A DNA stretch of 64,000 bases from Rugalucina vietnamica (taxonomy: Eukaryota; Mollusca; Bivalvia; Lucinida; Lucinidae). The translations under genes were made by a program, and so were the position numbers. The notes below the pieces were generated by a model that ran no database searches, was not told the origin of the DNA, and saw only the letters and a program-made list of their open reading frames with translations. The DNA is taken from positions 30,228,956 to 30,292,955 of the forward strand of contig OZ024879.1 in the NCBI GenBank assembly GCA_964017185.1, given 5' to 3'. Of the stretch, positions 52,829-63,841 are shown piece by piece; the stretch's first letter is position 1; each line of letters starts with the position of its first letter.

Positions 52829-53322
52829 AGTCTGTAGTGTCCAAGGTTGGTGGAGTAACGTGTGAAATGTTCCAATGTCTAAAATGTATGAAGCAATTCG
52901 ACAACCGGTATAAGATAAAGAGACACGTGTCAATACATGCTAAAGTTTTCATCCGCTGGCCATGTTTCCGTTGTGGCAAGGTATACAGCACAGAGAGGGG
53001 GTTGACAGCTCATAAATGCGATGGAAAAAGTAAATGGTCATGTGTCCACTGTGGAAAGACATACAATACAAAGAAGGGTTTGGCAGCTCATAAGTGCGAT
53101 GGAAAAAGTAAAGAAAAAAGCAAAGATTATCCAAGACTTGATGCTACACATTATGAGAAGACGTATCCTTACTGGTGCGAATATTGCTCAAAGGGTGTCA
53201 TTGGAATTTCGGACTCGAGAAACGTTGAAGTAAAATGTAATAATTGTTATCAGCCCGTATCTCTAAAGAAAACAATGCCAAAGCCAAAGCGAGGAAAACA
53301 GAAAAAGACACAAAAAGATTAA
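52829..53322 (+). CDS. ZE16: longest terminal exon, fingers plus CxxC domain
   Basis: The acceptor TCTCTTTTTCAG ends at 52828. The exon opens AG in phase 1, then SVVSKVGGVTCEM as in ZE14. Domains in order: a C2H2 finger (helix NRYKIKR); two similar C-x2-C-x12-H-K-C units (helices TERGLTA and TKKGLAA), the second an internal duplication that ZE14 lacks; a linker with repeated K-S-K; a C-x2-C-x17-C-x2-C unit (WCEYC ... CNNC) that could bind zinc like a ribbon; and a Lys-rich end (KPKRGKQKKTQKD) that may help nuclear entry. TAA at 53320. It has 163 complete codons plus the stop, about twice its neighbours. Confidence 0.85.
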
Positions 53323-54521
53323 AAAATGATTGTTTCGAAGGTTCTGTGTACCACAATATTGCTGAAGAGAAATAGATAATGTAAACAATATACATGCATT
53401 TTGTATGTGTGAACGTGAAAGGCAATTGAGGAGTTTTGTGTAACTAGAACGTCTTTCTTAACTATTCAAAGCAAACGTTTGGGTGTGTTGAAATTCTTCT
53501 TGGGTTATTTGAAAATACTGTGTGAGTAAATGACCGAAAAGTGACATCAGCAGTGTACAATTGCGATGAAAACTTGAAATGTGAATAATAAGTATCTCTG
53601 GAAAGATTATGCAAATGCATATAAGGCAGAAAATAGACGTTAGGTCAACTCAATGACCATTTAATGGTGAAGTTTTATGAGGAGAAAACAGTTGATGTAC
53701 GTAGATACGCCTTCAGATAAGAATATATGATAGTGCGTTACTAATGAGTAATCGGGATATGTATAATTTAAAGATGTAATATTTGCAAGTGTGATTTCTT
53801 TGAATAGTCTTATTAAATCAGACTAAAGCATTAAGCTTTCTGTCAAGTAAAAAAAAACTATGTCCTTCAAGAGGTAGACTGAAATGGTACAACTGTGTAT
53901 TCGTGTTATAGTTATGGCCCCTGTAGGCGCACTATGGTCGAAAGATCTAAGAACTGTCATAATGAGGTTATTATCTCATCTTTGCAGGGGGTAATAAAGA
54001 GGTACTTAAAGAACACTACCTGTGGAACCACTGTTTATTGATTTTATGGTCCATGATTATCTGTGCAGTGAATGGAAAAATAAAACTGAGATCCTTTAAG
54101 AACTTTATATCCCTCTGCAATCAAAATAATTGTTTTCTTTTTTCCTATCTATAGTCAGAGTCATTATCATGTCACAAGGGTTTCTAGTAGCCTGTCCCTT
54201 ATCAGTGTTTAGCTAATGATTTTCAATAGACAGGAATACAGGTCTTTTTGAAAAGACGGCAAAAATTGTAATTTTGGTCCAAGCTTTTTAAGACGCTAAT
54301 ACTTGTAATAAGCAGTCTTTCCTTCTTTTATCGCATGCAACTTTGTCAGAGAAGATTCAAACTAAATTTAGTGGCTCTGAAAATGGAAATCGAGATGAGT
54401 AAAATCGTTCGTACTAGCAAACACAATGATAATGGTTGAATTCATATGCATTTCATAATTTATTGATAATAATTCATACCGGGGATAACACTTATTGGAG
54501 GGAAGTAAAGGATAATTAAAA
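53323..54521. other. 3' flank and intron, no gene seen
   Basis: AATAAA at 54079 lies beside a D-like remnant (ACTGAGATCCTTTAA, 54083). Nothing else recognised. Confidence 0.4.
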
Positions 54522-54906
54522 TAAAACTGAGATCCTTTAATAGCAGCGAACATATTCATGAGAAAAGGGATGGGCCATACCGCTGTTTCGGCTACTCAAG
54601 CCTTTTCAGTGACCCTTCGTATTTGGCAAAATGGAGCCAAAGAGAACTACTGTAATTTTGCATCTTTCAAGAGGGTAGTCGATAAAAAGTCTAATATAAT
54701 CCAAATGGGGCCAAATATATTAAACTTTGGTCAGAATATGAATCTAAACCGATAATAATTTTCTGATTTCTCAGAACTCCCTCACTGATCTCAAAGGACC
54801 AAAAGGAAAATATAATCTGCACTATGGATGGTGTACGGGGAGACTTTTTAGGGCCGCCACACGGCACAACACCAGCTGCAGTAATAGCAAATAAAAATAA
54901 AACTGG
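54522..54906. repeat. D repeat, long copy
   Basis: AATAAAACTGAGATCCTTTA start, GATGGGCCATACCGCTGTTT, GGGGAGACTTTTTAGGGCCG, CACCAGCTGCAGTAATAGC, and an AAATAAAAATAA tail. This is the uninterrupted form used to read the TAA target at 33572. Confidence 0.8.
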
Positions 54907-55708
54907 GAGTAGCATTTCTTTCATAAATACAACAAAATATAGAAATTTGGGAGGTAAGAAGCGTTTCCTTATTTTCCGTATATTTATTCAGCAAAGGCAT
55001 GGTAAAGGAATACAATCTGCTTTGAAATAACCAGATACAAAGCACTCCATTAAAATTGCAGACATTGCTTCTTTAAAACTAGTGATTTACTTAAACTAAA
55101 CTGTGCACATTTAAGAAAAATATTGTTTTTACCTTTTAATTAAGTTTGAACATTTTGAGCGAATCATGCACATATGAGGACGAACATGGCACTTGGAGAT
55201 TATGATAATGTCGTGTAGGTACATTTTCATCCGGATCCAGTTATTTTCAAATGATAAAAAAAACCAAGAACCTTAAACTGTTATATGAATACAGTGTCGT
55301 ATTCTTAGACGAACTGTTTTAAGTGCACTTGGTTACAGCACAGTAAAGTCAGTCTGTACACATTAAACAATTATGCTTTGGGACAGTTCTGGTTTAATTA
55401 TATACATACATGTATAAGTCTGCAACCTACTGCAGCTTGTTCATACCCGATGTTCTTAGCTACCTATTTACATAATTAATATTAATAATAAGATACTGAT
55501 ATAACAAAAACATAATGTAAAGGTGAGCAGCTATTTATTCTATAGGTGTTCACACAATTTACCTGAATGTATGTAGCAGACCGATGGATAAAATGATAAA
55601 AAGCAAAAGCAATTGTAATGTTATCATGTTGATGTTGTTTAGTTTGTAAACAATGAAACCCACTTACCCTGATTTTCTCTTGACAAAAACTCTATTTTTA
55701 TCTTACAG
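54907..55708. other. intron, no gene seen
   Basis: AT-rich. Ends in the ZE17 acceptor region. Confidence 0.4.
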
Positions 55709-55917
55709 GAACCATGGATTTACAACAAGGCTCGATGAAGCGTACGGTATACAGCTGCCTTTACTGTGGCAAGATATTTGAGCGGCAAGATCACATGGTC
55801 AGACACGTGAGAATTCATACTGGAGAAAAACCGTGGTCATGTGACTCATGTGGGCGGAGATTTAATACGAAAGATGGATTGAAAAGTCACCAGTTAACGC
55901 ATCTCAAAATGAGATAA
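55709..55917 (+). CDS. ZE17: alternative terminal exon, two C2H2 fingers
   Basis: The acceptor TTTTTATCTTACAG ends at 55708. The exon opens GA in phase 1, then [13 protein letters not shown]. Finger 1 is C-L-Y-C-G-K-I-F (helix RQDHMVR) and finger 2 is C-D-S-C-G-R-R-F (helix TKDGLKS), joined by HTGEKPWS. The tail LKMR ends in TAA. The ATG at 55714 sits within four codons of the acceptor, so a start here is possible, but the splice phase fits the array. Confidence 0.86.
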
Positions 55918-55949
55918 CATTATTGGAAAAATGGACAGTGATAAATTGG

Positions 55950-56275
55950 GGTGGGATGTAACGCAAAAGATGGACTGAAAATTCACCAATTAACTCATCT
56001 AAAATTTAAGGAACAATAGTGATACGTCTGTGGAAAAATATTTATATTGGTGTGAAAACGACTGTTTTTGATGGAGTATTGTGTTGTATTTTGGGTCATG
56101 TGATACATACTGGAGAAGACTTCAGAAAAGATGGATTGATAAGTCACCAATAAACGCATCTATAAAGGTGATTTAGAACAAAAAAACTTTCGTCACGTGA
56201 TACATGTTGGCGATGATGGAACACGAATGACGGATACCAACTCGCCAATTAACGCATATTAAAATGTGGCGAACA
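55950..56275 (+). pseudogene. three decayed tails of ZE17
   Basis: ACGCAAAAGATGGACTGAAA (55960), AAAGATGGATTGATAAGTCA (56127) and ACTCGCCAATTAACGCAT (56240) are eroded copies of the ZE17 finger-2 helix and the HQLTHLK region, at steps of about 110-170 bases. Confidence 0.7.
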
Positions 56276-56964
56276 CTTCTGGTAATCTGTGGAATAATAC
56301 GCAATCATATTACTATGAAATGACACACATTTGATTAAATAATGTGTTGTGTCTGTTGAGAACATTTAATTCTAAACCATTGGGTATAGTAATTTCTTAC
56401 TGTTTTCTAATCGCAAGCTTGACTTCGTGTACCCTAAACACTTTTAGTTCAAAAAAGGTACAAATACGGACAAAGCTGACACACACGCATTTGTTAAAAG
56501 TTTGTCATATCCGCACACTAGTCAACTTACGCCACCTGTTAATAAAATATACACTGACCTATAACTTTGACTAAATTGCTACTGTCGTGCAATCTCTCGT
56601 TCTTGATATGGAACGTGCTATTACGAATCGTGTGTGAAATTTTGTAGGACGGTTTTAGCAGAACACAGTTGTTCTGTAAATATCAACGTGTATACCTATA
56701 GTTTTGACCATTTTGAAACAATTTATACAATTAGGTAGCATTTTAGTGTAAATCTATAGCTAATTAATTCGCAATTAGCTATCACGTGAATAAAACACTA
56801 TTTTGTTATATTTTCCTTATTTTTAAACCAATGGCTTATCCTGTCAGACACTGAGTCTGAATGAAACCTGGTCGAAACGATATTTGTGCCATGCATTCAA
56901 ATATTAAAGTATGAACAATAAAATCTTTCATTTCACTAATCGCCTTTTTTATTTTCTCTCCTAG
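56276..56964. other. intron, no gene seen
   Basis: Ends with the pyrimidine tract TTTTTTATTTTCTCTCCTAG. Otherwise nothing recognised. Confidence 0.4.
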
Positions 56965-57266
56965 GTCTTTAGATGTTAGTACAGAATGCAATATCATCAA
57001 AAGACGATGGCTGTATGCCCAGCTCTTCTCGACAGATGGCAGACAATGAAGGATCCACAGAGGATTTCACCGCCAGGCAAAACATAAGACATGTACAGCA
57101 CTTTACATGCCCAATATGTTCCAGAAGGTTTAAATACAACTGGTTGTTAACATGACATATGTATTTACAGACCGGGGCAAAACCTCATAAATGTTTGCAT
57201 TGTTATTATTCCTCCAGCAGAAAAGATGAAATAAAACGGCATATTGTCGTACGCCACATGAACTAG
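56965..57266 (+). pseudogene. lola-type two-finger exon with two nonsense codons
   Basis: From the acceptor at 56964 the phase-1 frame meets TAG at once (gt-CTT-TAG). It then stays open from ATG 56973: an acidic linker, a finger start (C-P-I-C-S-R-R-F, helix region KYNWLLT), TGA at 57153 where an Arg codon CGA is expected, and then a second finger (C-L-H-C-Y-Y-S-S-S-R-K-D-E-I-K-R-H-x4-H) to TAG. The finger pair resembles insect lola tails more than the other exons do. Two single-base changes would explain the loss. Confidence 0.65.
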
Positions 57267-57524
57267 GAAAATAATGATTGCATGGCATGTGAACTAAAAA
57301 GATATGTTTATTTGTGGTATATGAACAAGGAAGGTACATGAATATGTAGCATGAAATAAAAAAAGGTAAATGTTTATGTAGCACACAAGAATAGCCATTA
57401 CAAAGGCATAGGTGAAAAACAACAATTTTGTACGACATAGAAGTCAGCTCAGAAGTCTTTGAGGGACAAAGCTCTGCTCTGCTGTACCTCTGTTAATTTT
57501 GTTTTAAGTCTTAATTTTAAAAAG
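57267..57524. other. flank, nothing recognised
   Basis: No supported feature. Confidence 0.3.
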
Positions 57525-58259
57525 GTACAAGTAGGCAAAGATCAGGAAAAGGCGCAATCAGAAAAAGATTCCCACTCCAAAAACCGAGGTGGGAAAAAAC
57601 CAAACTAACAGTCAGGTACTTATACCATGAAACATAATCGTAAGCCGAATGAGCAGCTATTTTCCCAATAGGTGGCCACTCAGTTACCTTAACTTAACTA
57701 AAAATATGAAAACATACATAAGGCGCCAACAGCACAAAAAATGTTATACACCAAGACATAAAACAAAAAGAACCACCACAGAAGTATCGACTTGGAACGA
57801 TCAGTAACACAAAGTTACTGGCGGGCTTAAACCGGTTTTACATGGCCATAACCTCACCCTCAGCTTCTGCAGTGGTTCATAACATTTAGTTAGTTATTTG
57901 GTCCTCGTGGTGAATCTCTAACTAGTCAATGAATCATCAAGAACAAACAAATAAATCATGATAAACATCCTGATGAATCAAAAACCAGGACTCACAGACT
58001 GAGTAAGCTGCCCGACGATGGAGATCCCTGGGCGCCGAATAACCTACTAACTCCGGAGCAAAAGAAAAACACCAGTTGGACCCCGGTGGGCCAAGCAACA
58101 GACAAGAAGCTCCGGCCCCAACGAACTAAAATGAATAGCTTTATGTCGGGGCCATCATAGAGTCTGACGCCCGACCCACCGGCGTGCAATTAAAGAAGGC
58201 AGCATAGTTATCAACCATGATTGGGTTAAAAACTAAGCATGCAGACTGTCGCATAACAT
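57525..58259 (-). mobile_element. family C RT retroelement, 3' fragment, reverse
   Basis: The complement of 40640-41395, including the last codons (NVMRQSACLVFNPI, SDSMMAPT) and the whole 3' tail to GCCTACTTGTACC. Close to the copy at 39757, so fairly recent. Confidence 0.88.
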
Positions 58260-58265
58260 TTAAGT

Positions 58266-58605
58266 TAGTTAGAGATAGGAAAATACAAACTGATTGCAAG
58301 CAATCCCTGAGGATTGGAAAAATAAGAGCATTAAATGGATGTACGGGGAGACTTTTTAGGGCCGCCACACGGCACAACCACAAGAACTCTGATAGTTAGA
58401 GATAGGAAAATACAAACTGATTGCAAGCAATCCCTGAGGATTGGAAAAATAAGAGCATTAAATGGATGTACGGGGAGACTTTTTAGGGCCGCCACACGGC
58501 ACAACCACAAGAACTCTGATAGTTAGAGATAGGAAAATACAAACTGATTGCAAGCAATCCCTGAGGATTGGAAAAATAAGAGCATTAAATGGATGTACGG
58601 GGACT
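58266..58605. repeat. 127-bp tandem repeat, 2.7 copies
   Basis: Unit starts TAGTTAGAGATAGGAAAATA at 58266, 58393 and 58520. Each full unit carries a D-repeat piece (GGGGAGACTTTTTAGGGCCG, CCACACGGCACAACCAC). Copies are nearly identical, so the expansion is recent. Confidence 0.92.
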
Positions 58606-59974
58606 AAGACTATTTCTTACAATGTATTGGTGTTCTGTATCTACGACAAAACTCTAGTGAATTTACCACTATTTGTTGACTAGGGCCAAGAATTACAATG
58701 CTTCCTCAAAGGATAGGTACACCTTTGTTAAGGTGTTGACGTATCTTGACTTATTTTACCGTTATTTTTTTAAAACCCCTTTTACAAAAAAAGGTTCAGG
58801 GGTTAAAAATAAAATGTCATTTACATACTAGAGCTGATAACGTTTGTTTTCTGTATGTTTAGATGCACGCTAAAAATCGTCACTTTAACTTAAGTCTTCC
58901 TTAACTTAAATGAGTGATTGTGTCCTTAAACTGATCCAATAAACTTTATGGATGGATTCAATGTGGGCTCATTTTAAGTTCAAGCTTTCTCTACATATTT
59001 TAATATTAGGTTTTGTAATGCGTATTATATTGTTAGCATTTTTTTTTCTTTTTTTTTTGTCTCTTTCTCAATTTGTGCTGTTATATTTCTGGGTTTTTTT
59101 TTATCAAGCTCTCCTTTCTGTTTCGACATGTGTATAGGTTAAGATTTTTTTAAAGATTAATATATGGTCAAACTTCATTCCTTTTTTACTCCTTATAACA
59201 TGAACTTCATGTGCGCTTTCTTTCTTTTATAGTCCGTTCCAAACACACAATTTATCGAATACCGTTGTTCCCTTCGCATTTTAGGCATACGCACTAAACA
59301 ATATGGCCGCTTTACGCCCAAATGACGTCACACACTTATATGACGTCATGTGCTCACCGCAAACATATTGAACTTGGCTCATACAAAGTTTGGTGAAAAC
59401 ATCACGGTAAACTATCAAATGCAACGTCATCATTAAACATCGACTTTTGCAAAAATGAACAAGAAAGTGGGCCGGTTATCGTGATGTACGGTTTCCATAG
59501 CAACCACTGTTAAGATTGTATTCATGCCAGAGCAGCAAAATTTTCTGTATAAGTACAGATCATGTTTGTCTATATAACTGTAATAGTTTAATTCAGCTGA
59601 TTTACAAAATAAGAATATGATGACACTTTTCCGCGAACTTTTTGAACGCCCTTCGTACTAATAAGCTAATTAAGATGGAAATATATTGGCCTCGCTCATT
59701 TGGAAAAGGAAAAGTAGATGGGCTGCTTGTGCCTCAAGACAAACCTTAAAACCTACTGACGGACCATCCTGATTGCAGGTTAACCTGTCGAATGTCTTAT
59801 TAGCCCGCCCATGCGGGTCGATCAAAATATGCAAAGTATATAAACTACTGACTGACCATCTGATTACACATCTGTGTACACCAGCAATTCAAGACCCAGT
59901 AATCAACGTTGACAAACTAACCGACATTTGCAAACGACAATACAAACAACGCTATGTCAAGGGACTGTCCCATT
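58606..59974. other. intron/intergenic, motif cluster near 59320
   Basis: No gene. 59290-59345 has CAATATGGCCGC and two TGACGTCA sites, and GTTTCCATAGCAAC (X-box-like) lies at about 59490. A GATGGGCTGCTTGTGCCTC repeat at 59718 is shared with 41622. Confidence 0.4.
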
Positions 59975-60139
59975 GTTGACATGTGGCTCCTGTGGAAAAG
60001 ATTTAGATTCCAATCATTGCTAAGAGAGACATGAAAGAGTTTTACACGGGATATAAACCGTTCTCTTGTAATAAATGCTCAGTCTTTTACACAGAAGGAA
60101 AGTCTAAATTACCACAAGATGACGCATATAAACAAATAA
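59975..60139 (+). pseudogene. frameshifted two-finger exon
   Basis: LTCGSCGKDL then a stop, ERHERV, then in another frame YTGYKPFSCNKCSVF and in a third HKMTHINK with TAA. Three frames and one stop are needed to follow one finger pair. Confidence 0.65.
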
Positions 60140-60329
60140 GCCCCATTAGGGTGAAATTAACCTGTCATGATTCCTTATCCTTGATTCGATTCGACAACGT
60201 ACATGTACATAACAAACATAAGTAATAAACCTTAGACATGTTTTCTGTTCATTAAGACTTCACAAATAGTCAAAATCCTCACAAACCTTCCATTGGCGGT
60301 CCAATAATCATGATACTATCATGATACAA
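60140..60329. other. flank, nothing recognised
   Basis: No supported feature. Confidence 0.3.
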
Positions 60330-60437
60330 CCCAGCGGGCACATGACGTCACAATGACGTCATATCAACGTCGATGCGACGTCATGAAGTAGCATCGACGT
60401 CGATCTGACGTCATTCTGACGTCATGTGCCTGCTGGG
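60330..60437. mobile_element. 108-bp palindromic MITE rich in TGACGTCA
   Basis: CCCAGCGGGCACATGACGTC and the near complement at the right end (GACGTCATGTGCCTGCTGGG). Four TGACGTCA palindromes (about 60343, 60353, 60407 and 60418) plus a CGACGTCATG. Confidence 0.8.
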
Positions 60438-60628
60438 ATATAATCATGATTCTAGGCCAACCTTGACCCATAAAACATGACATACAAGTTTCGACACATT
60501 ATACCATCATGTTTAAAAAGATATCATCTTTGGACTTGTCAGTACATTGACTATACCGCCACCAAATTAATGCGACGTTTTTTGGCATATATCACACATG
60601 TAAAAAGCTGCGAATGGCACTTGTGTGT

Positions 60629-62592
60629 TTTTAGCTCACCTGAGCCATTAGGCTCACAAGGTGAGCTTATAGGATGCCCATGATCCGGCGTCCGTTCGTC
60701 CGTCGTCGTCGTCCACCATTTTCAAAGATCTTCTTCTCTGAAACGGCTTGGCCAATCAAAGCCAAATTTTATATGAAGCATCTATAGGAAGGGGGAACCA
60801 ATGTATATATAAATAATCCAGGTCACATGACCAAGATGGCCGCCATACCCATATATGGTAAAAACCTTTAAAATCTTCTTCTCCAGAAACCAAAGGCCTA
60901 AGATCTTGAAACTTGGCATGTAGCATAAGTGACTCAAGGTCCACAATGTGTATATAAATAATGACCTTAGGATGACCTTGACCTATTTTACGGCAAGGTC
61001 AACATAGGTTGCCAATGCATTTGGATGGGGAAAACTTTTAAAATGTCATTTTAAGTGAAAGTGTAACAGGAAATGGGCAGTAGGACTTAATATTAATGAT
61101 TCTGAAAAAAATTGGACCCCAGGGGCTCATTTGCCCCAGCCCCGGGGCATTATACATGTATATCTCCATAATATTCAAACATCTTCTCCTCTGAAACGGC
61201 ATGGCCAATCAAAGCCCAATTTTTTATGAAGCATCTATAGGAAGGGGGAACCAATGTATATATAAATAATCCAGGTCACATGACCAAGGTGGCCGCCATG
61301 CCCATATATGGTAAAAACCTTTAAAATTCTTCTTCTCCAGAACCCAAAGGCCTAGGATCTTGAAACTTGGCATGTAGCATAAGTGACTCAAGGTCCACAA
61401 TGTATATATAAATAATGACCTTAGGATGACCTTGACCTATTTTACGGCAAGGTCAACATAGGTTGCCAATGCATTTGAATGGGGAAAACTTTTAAAATGT
61501 CATTTAAAGTGAAAGTCTAACAGGAAATGGGCAGTAGGACTGAATATTTATGATTCTGAAAATATGGGACCCCAGGGGCTCATATGCCCCCGACCCGGGG
61601 CAATATACATGTATATCTCCATAATATTCAAACATCTTCTCCTCTGAAACGGCTTGGCCAATCAAAGCCAAATTTAATATGAAGCATCTATAGGAAGGGG
61701 GAACCAATGTATATATAAATAATCCAGGTCACATGACCAAGATGGCCGCCATACCCATATATGGTAAAAACCTTTAAAAATCTTCTTCTCCAGAAACCAA
61801 AGGCCTAGGATCTTGAAACTTGGCATGTAGCATAAGTGACTCAAGGTCCATAACGTATATATAACAAATGACCTTAGGATGACCTTGACCTATTTTACGG
61901 CAAGGTCAACATAGGTTGCCAATGCATTTGAATGGGGAAAACTTTTGAAATGTCATTTAAAGTGAAAGTCTTGCAGGAAATGCACAGTAGGACTGAATAT
62001 TAATGATTCTAAAAAAGATTGGTCCCCTGGAGCTCATATGCCCCCACCCTGGGGCAGTATACATGTATATTTCCATAATATTCAAACATCTTCTCCTCTG
62101 AAACCACTTGGCCAATCAAAGCCAAATTTTATGTGAAGCAACTATAGGATGGGGTAACCAATGTATATGTAAATAATCCAGGTCACATGACCAAGATGGT
62201 CGCCATGCCCATATATGGTAAAAACCCTTCAAAAATCTTCTTCTACGGAACCGGTGGACCGATTTCAAAGAAACTTGGCATGAAGCATTGATGGCTAAAT
62301 TACTACAATGTATATATAAATCATGACCCTGTGGTGACCTTGACCTATTTGACGACAAGGTCAACATAGGTTGCCAATGTATTTGAATGGGGAAAACTGT
62401 TAAAATGTCATTTGAAGGGAATAAATTAAATAGAAATTGGCAAATGGACAGAATATTGATTATTCTGAAAACAAATGGCCCAAGGGCTTCATCTACCCAC
62501 TGGGCTAAATACCATAATATTCAAACATGTTTATTGGCATATGTAGCAGATCTCAGGTGAGCGTTTACAGGACCATTGGTCCTCTGGTTTAT
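60629..62592. mobile_element. 2-kb element with four 454-bp tandem units
   Basis: The left end has TTTAGCTCACCTGAGCC and the right end has TCTCAGGTGAGCG as inverted repeats. Inside, a unit with CTCTGAAACGGC(T/A)TGGCC, GGTCACATGACCAAGATGGC and GATGACCTTGACCTATTTTA recurs at about 60735, 61190, 61640 and 62095. The AGCTCACCTGAG end is one I associate with bivalve genomes. Confidence 0.88.
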
Positions 62593-62816
62593 AAATGTAA
62601 TTTACTCGGGTATATAAGTTTGAAGCCAAGTCATAAAGTTCTATGATTTATACATCGAAACCGAGACATTGTATCATATGTTTCTCATAAGTAAAGATCA
62701 TGTTTGTTACGCAATCTGAATTTTCTGTACTTTGCTTTACATCCCCAATGGCTGCATCTCACATATGATAGTATTTCAGCTGCACTATTCTAATTGCTAG
62801 CTCTCTGTCGTTTCAG
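62593..62816. other. intron before ZE18
   Basis: Non-coding, ending in CTCTCTGTCGTTTCAG. Confidence 0.4.
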
Positions 62817-63046
62817 GTAAAGGGCGGACATCGGTGCAGACATGTCTTGCCACAAAAGACACAGCTTCGTCTAGTCGAGTAAATGCCTGTAGATACTGCG
62901 AGAAGTCGTTCGTGTGGAAGTCACACTTAGTGATGCATGAGAGAATACATACTGGAGTTAGACCTTATTCATGTGAAATATGTGCTAAATCTTTTACACA
63001 AAAATCCCATCTAAGAACTCATATGATGAGACACATACTAAGCTAA
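62817..63046 (+). CDS. ZE18: alternative terminal exon, two C2H2 fingers
   Basis: The acceptor CTGTCGTTTCAG ends at 62816. The exon opens GT in phase 1, then [19 protein letters not shown]. Finger 1 is C-R-Y-C-E-K-S-F (helix WKSHLVM), with linker HTGVRPYS, and finger 2 is C-E-I-C-A-K-S-F (helix QKSHLRT). The tail ILS ends in TAA. Not close to any other exon here. It is the last one in view, and the array may continue to the right. Confidence 0.86.
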
Positions 63047-63137
63047 CTTAAAACACTGATTAATGAAAGATGATGTATAAGTGGGTGATCAAATGATACT
63101 TCAGTTAAAGGAAGGACAATATCAATTTTAGCATTCA

Positions 63138-63374
63138 GGGGCCAGTTGTTCAAATCTTTATGAGCTTAACGTCATGGTTAAGACCTTAACTCGTTAAGTA
63201 AATGCCGACTACATAAGCAAATACATTGTTATTTGTTGTTGATAATATGTGAGAATCCTTTGCATTGCTAAGATTTCTCATATTTTATCAACAAGAAATA
63301 ACAGTGTCATATTCATGTTTGAAATTTTTACGAATCTTTGACTAACAACATCGTTAATTTTGAACAACTGGGTC
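63138..63374. mobile_element. family H MITE, third copy
   Basis: GGGCCAGTTGTTCAAATC and TTTTGAACAACTGGGTCC ends. The hairpin (GTGAGAATCCTTTGCATTGC) is slightly mutated. Confidence 0.82.
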
Positions 63375-63841
63375 CTATGTTTCTATTAGAATTGCGTGTT
63401 TGTGTTTCTGTGGAACTCCAAAATCCCTTGAGAAACAAGTTTCATGTAAAGCGGGGCAACTATCAGCTGAATCATTCCTTGCCACAGTGATGTAAAGGAG
63501 GGACTGAAATGTATTATTAGTCGTAGGTCTAAGCACCTTATCTGATATTCACTCATTATAATATACATGTACTGACAGACTTTAATAACTCAAGCATTCA
63601 ATCAATATAGTATCGTAAATCTTTACACCATACACAATATTTATTCATAGAAAAATGTTCGCTGAATTCTTTGCTAAAGCTGCTCACTTCAACGTAACTA
63701 AGACGTAACATTTCTGAAGAAAACGAGGGATTTTGCAAAAGCGAACTCGCCGGTGATAGCAAACAACGCAAAGCACAAGGAAAACCAAAATAAACATTGT
63801 TACTTTCTTTCAGTGTCGTTTAAATTTTGAAATTTGAGGAG
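63375..63841. other. flank, no gene seen
   Basis: No coding signal or recognised repeat. Confidence 0.35.

Noticed and set aside
58217-58683. Tandem open frames of 60-73 codons
   Set aside because: They are products of the 127-bp tandem repeat, whose length is not a multiple of three.
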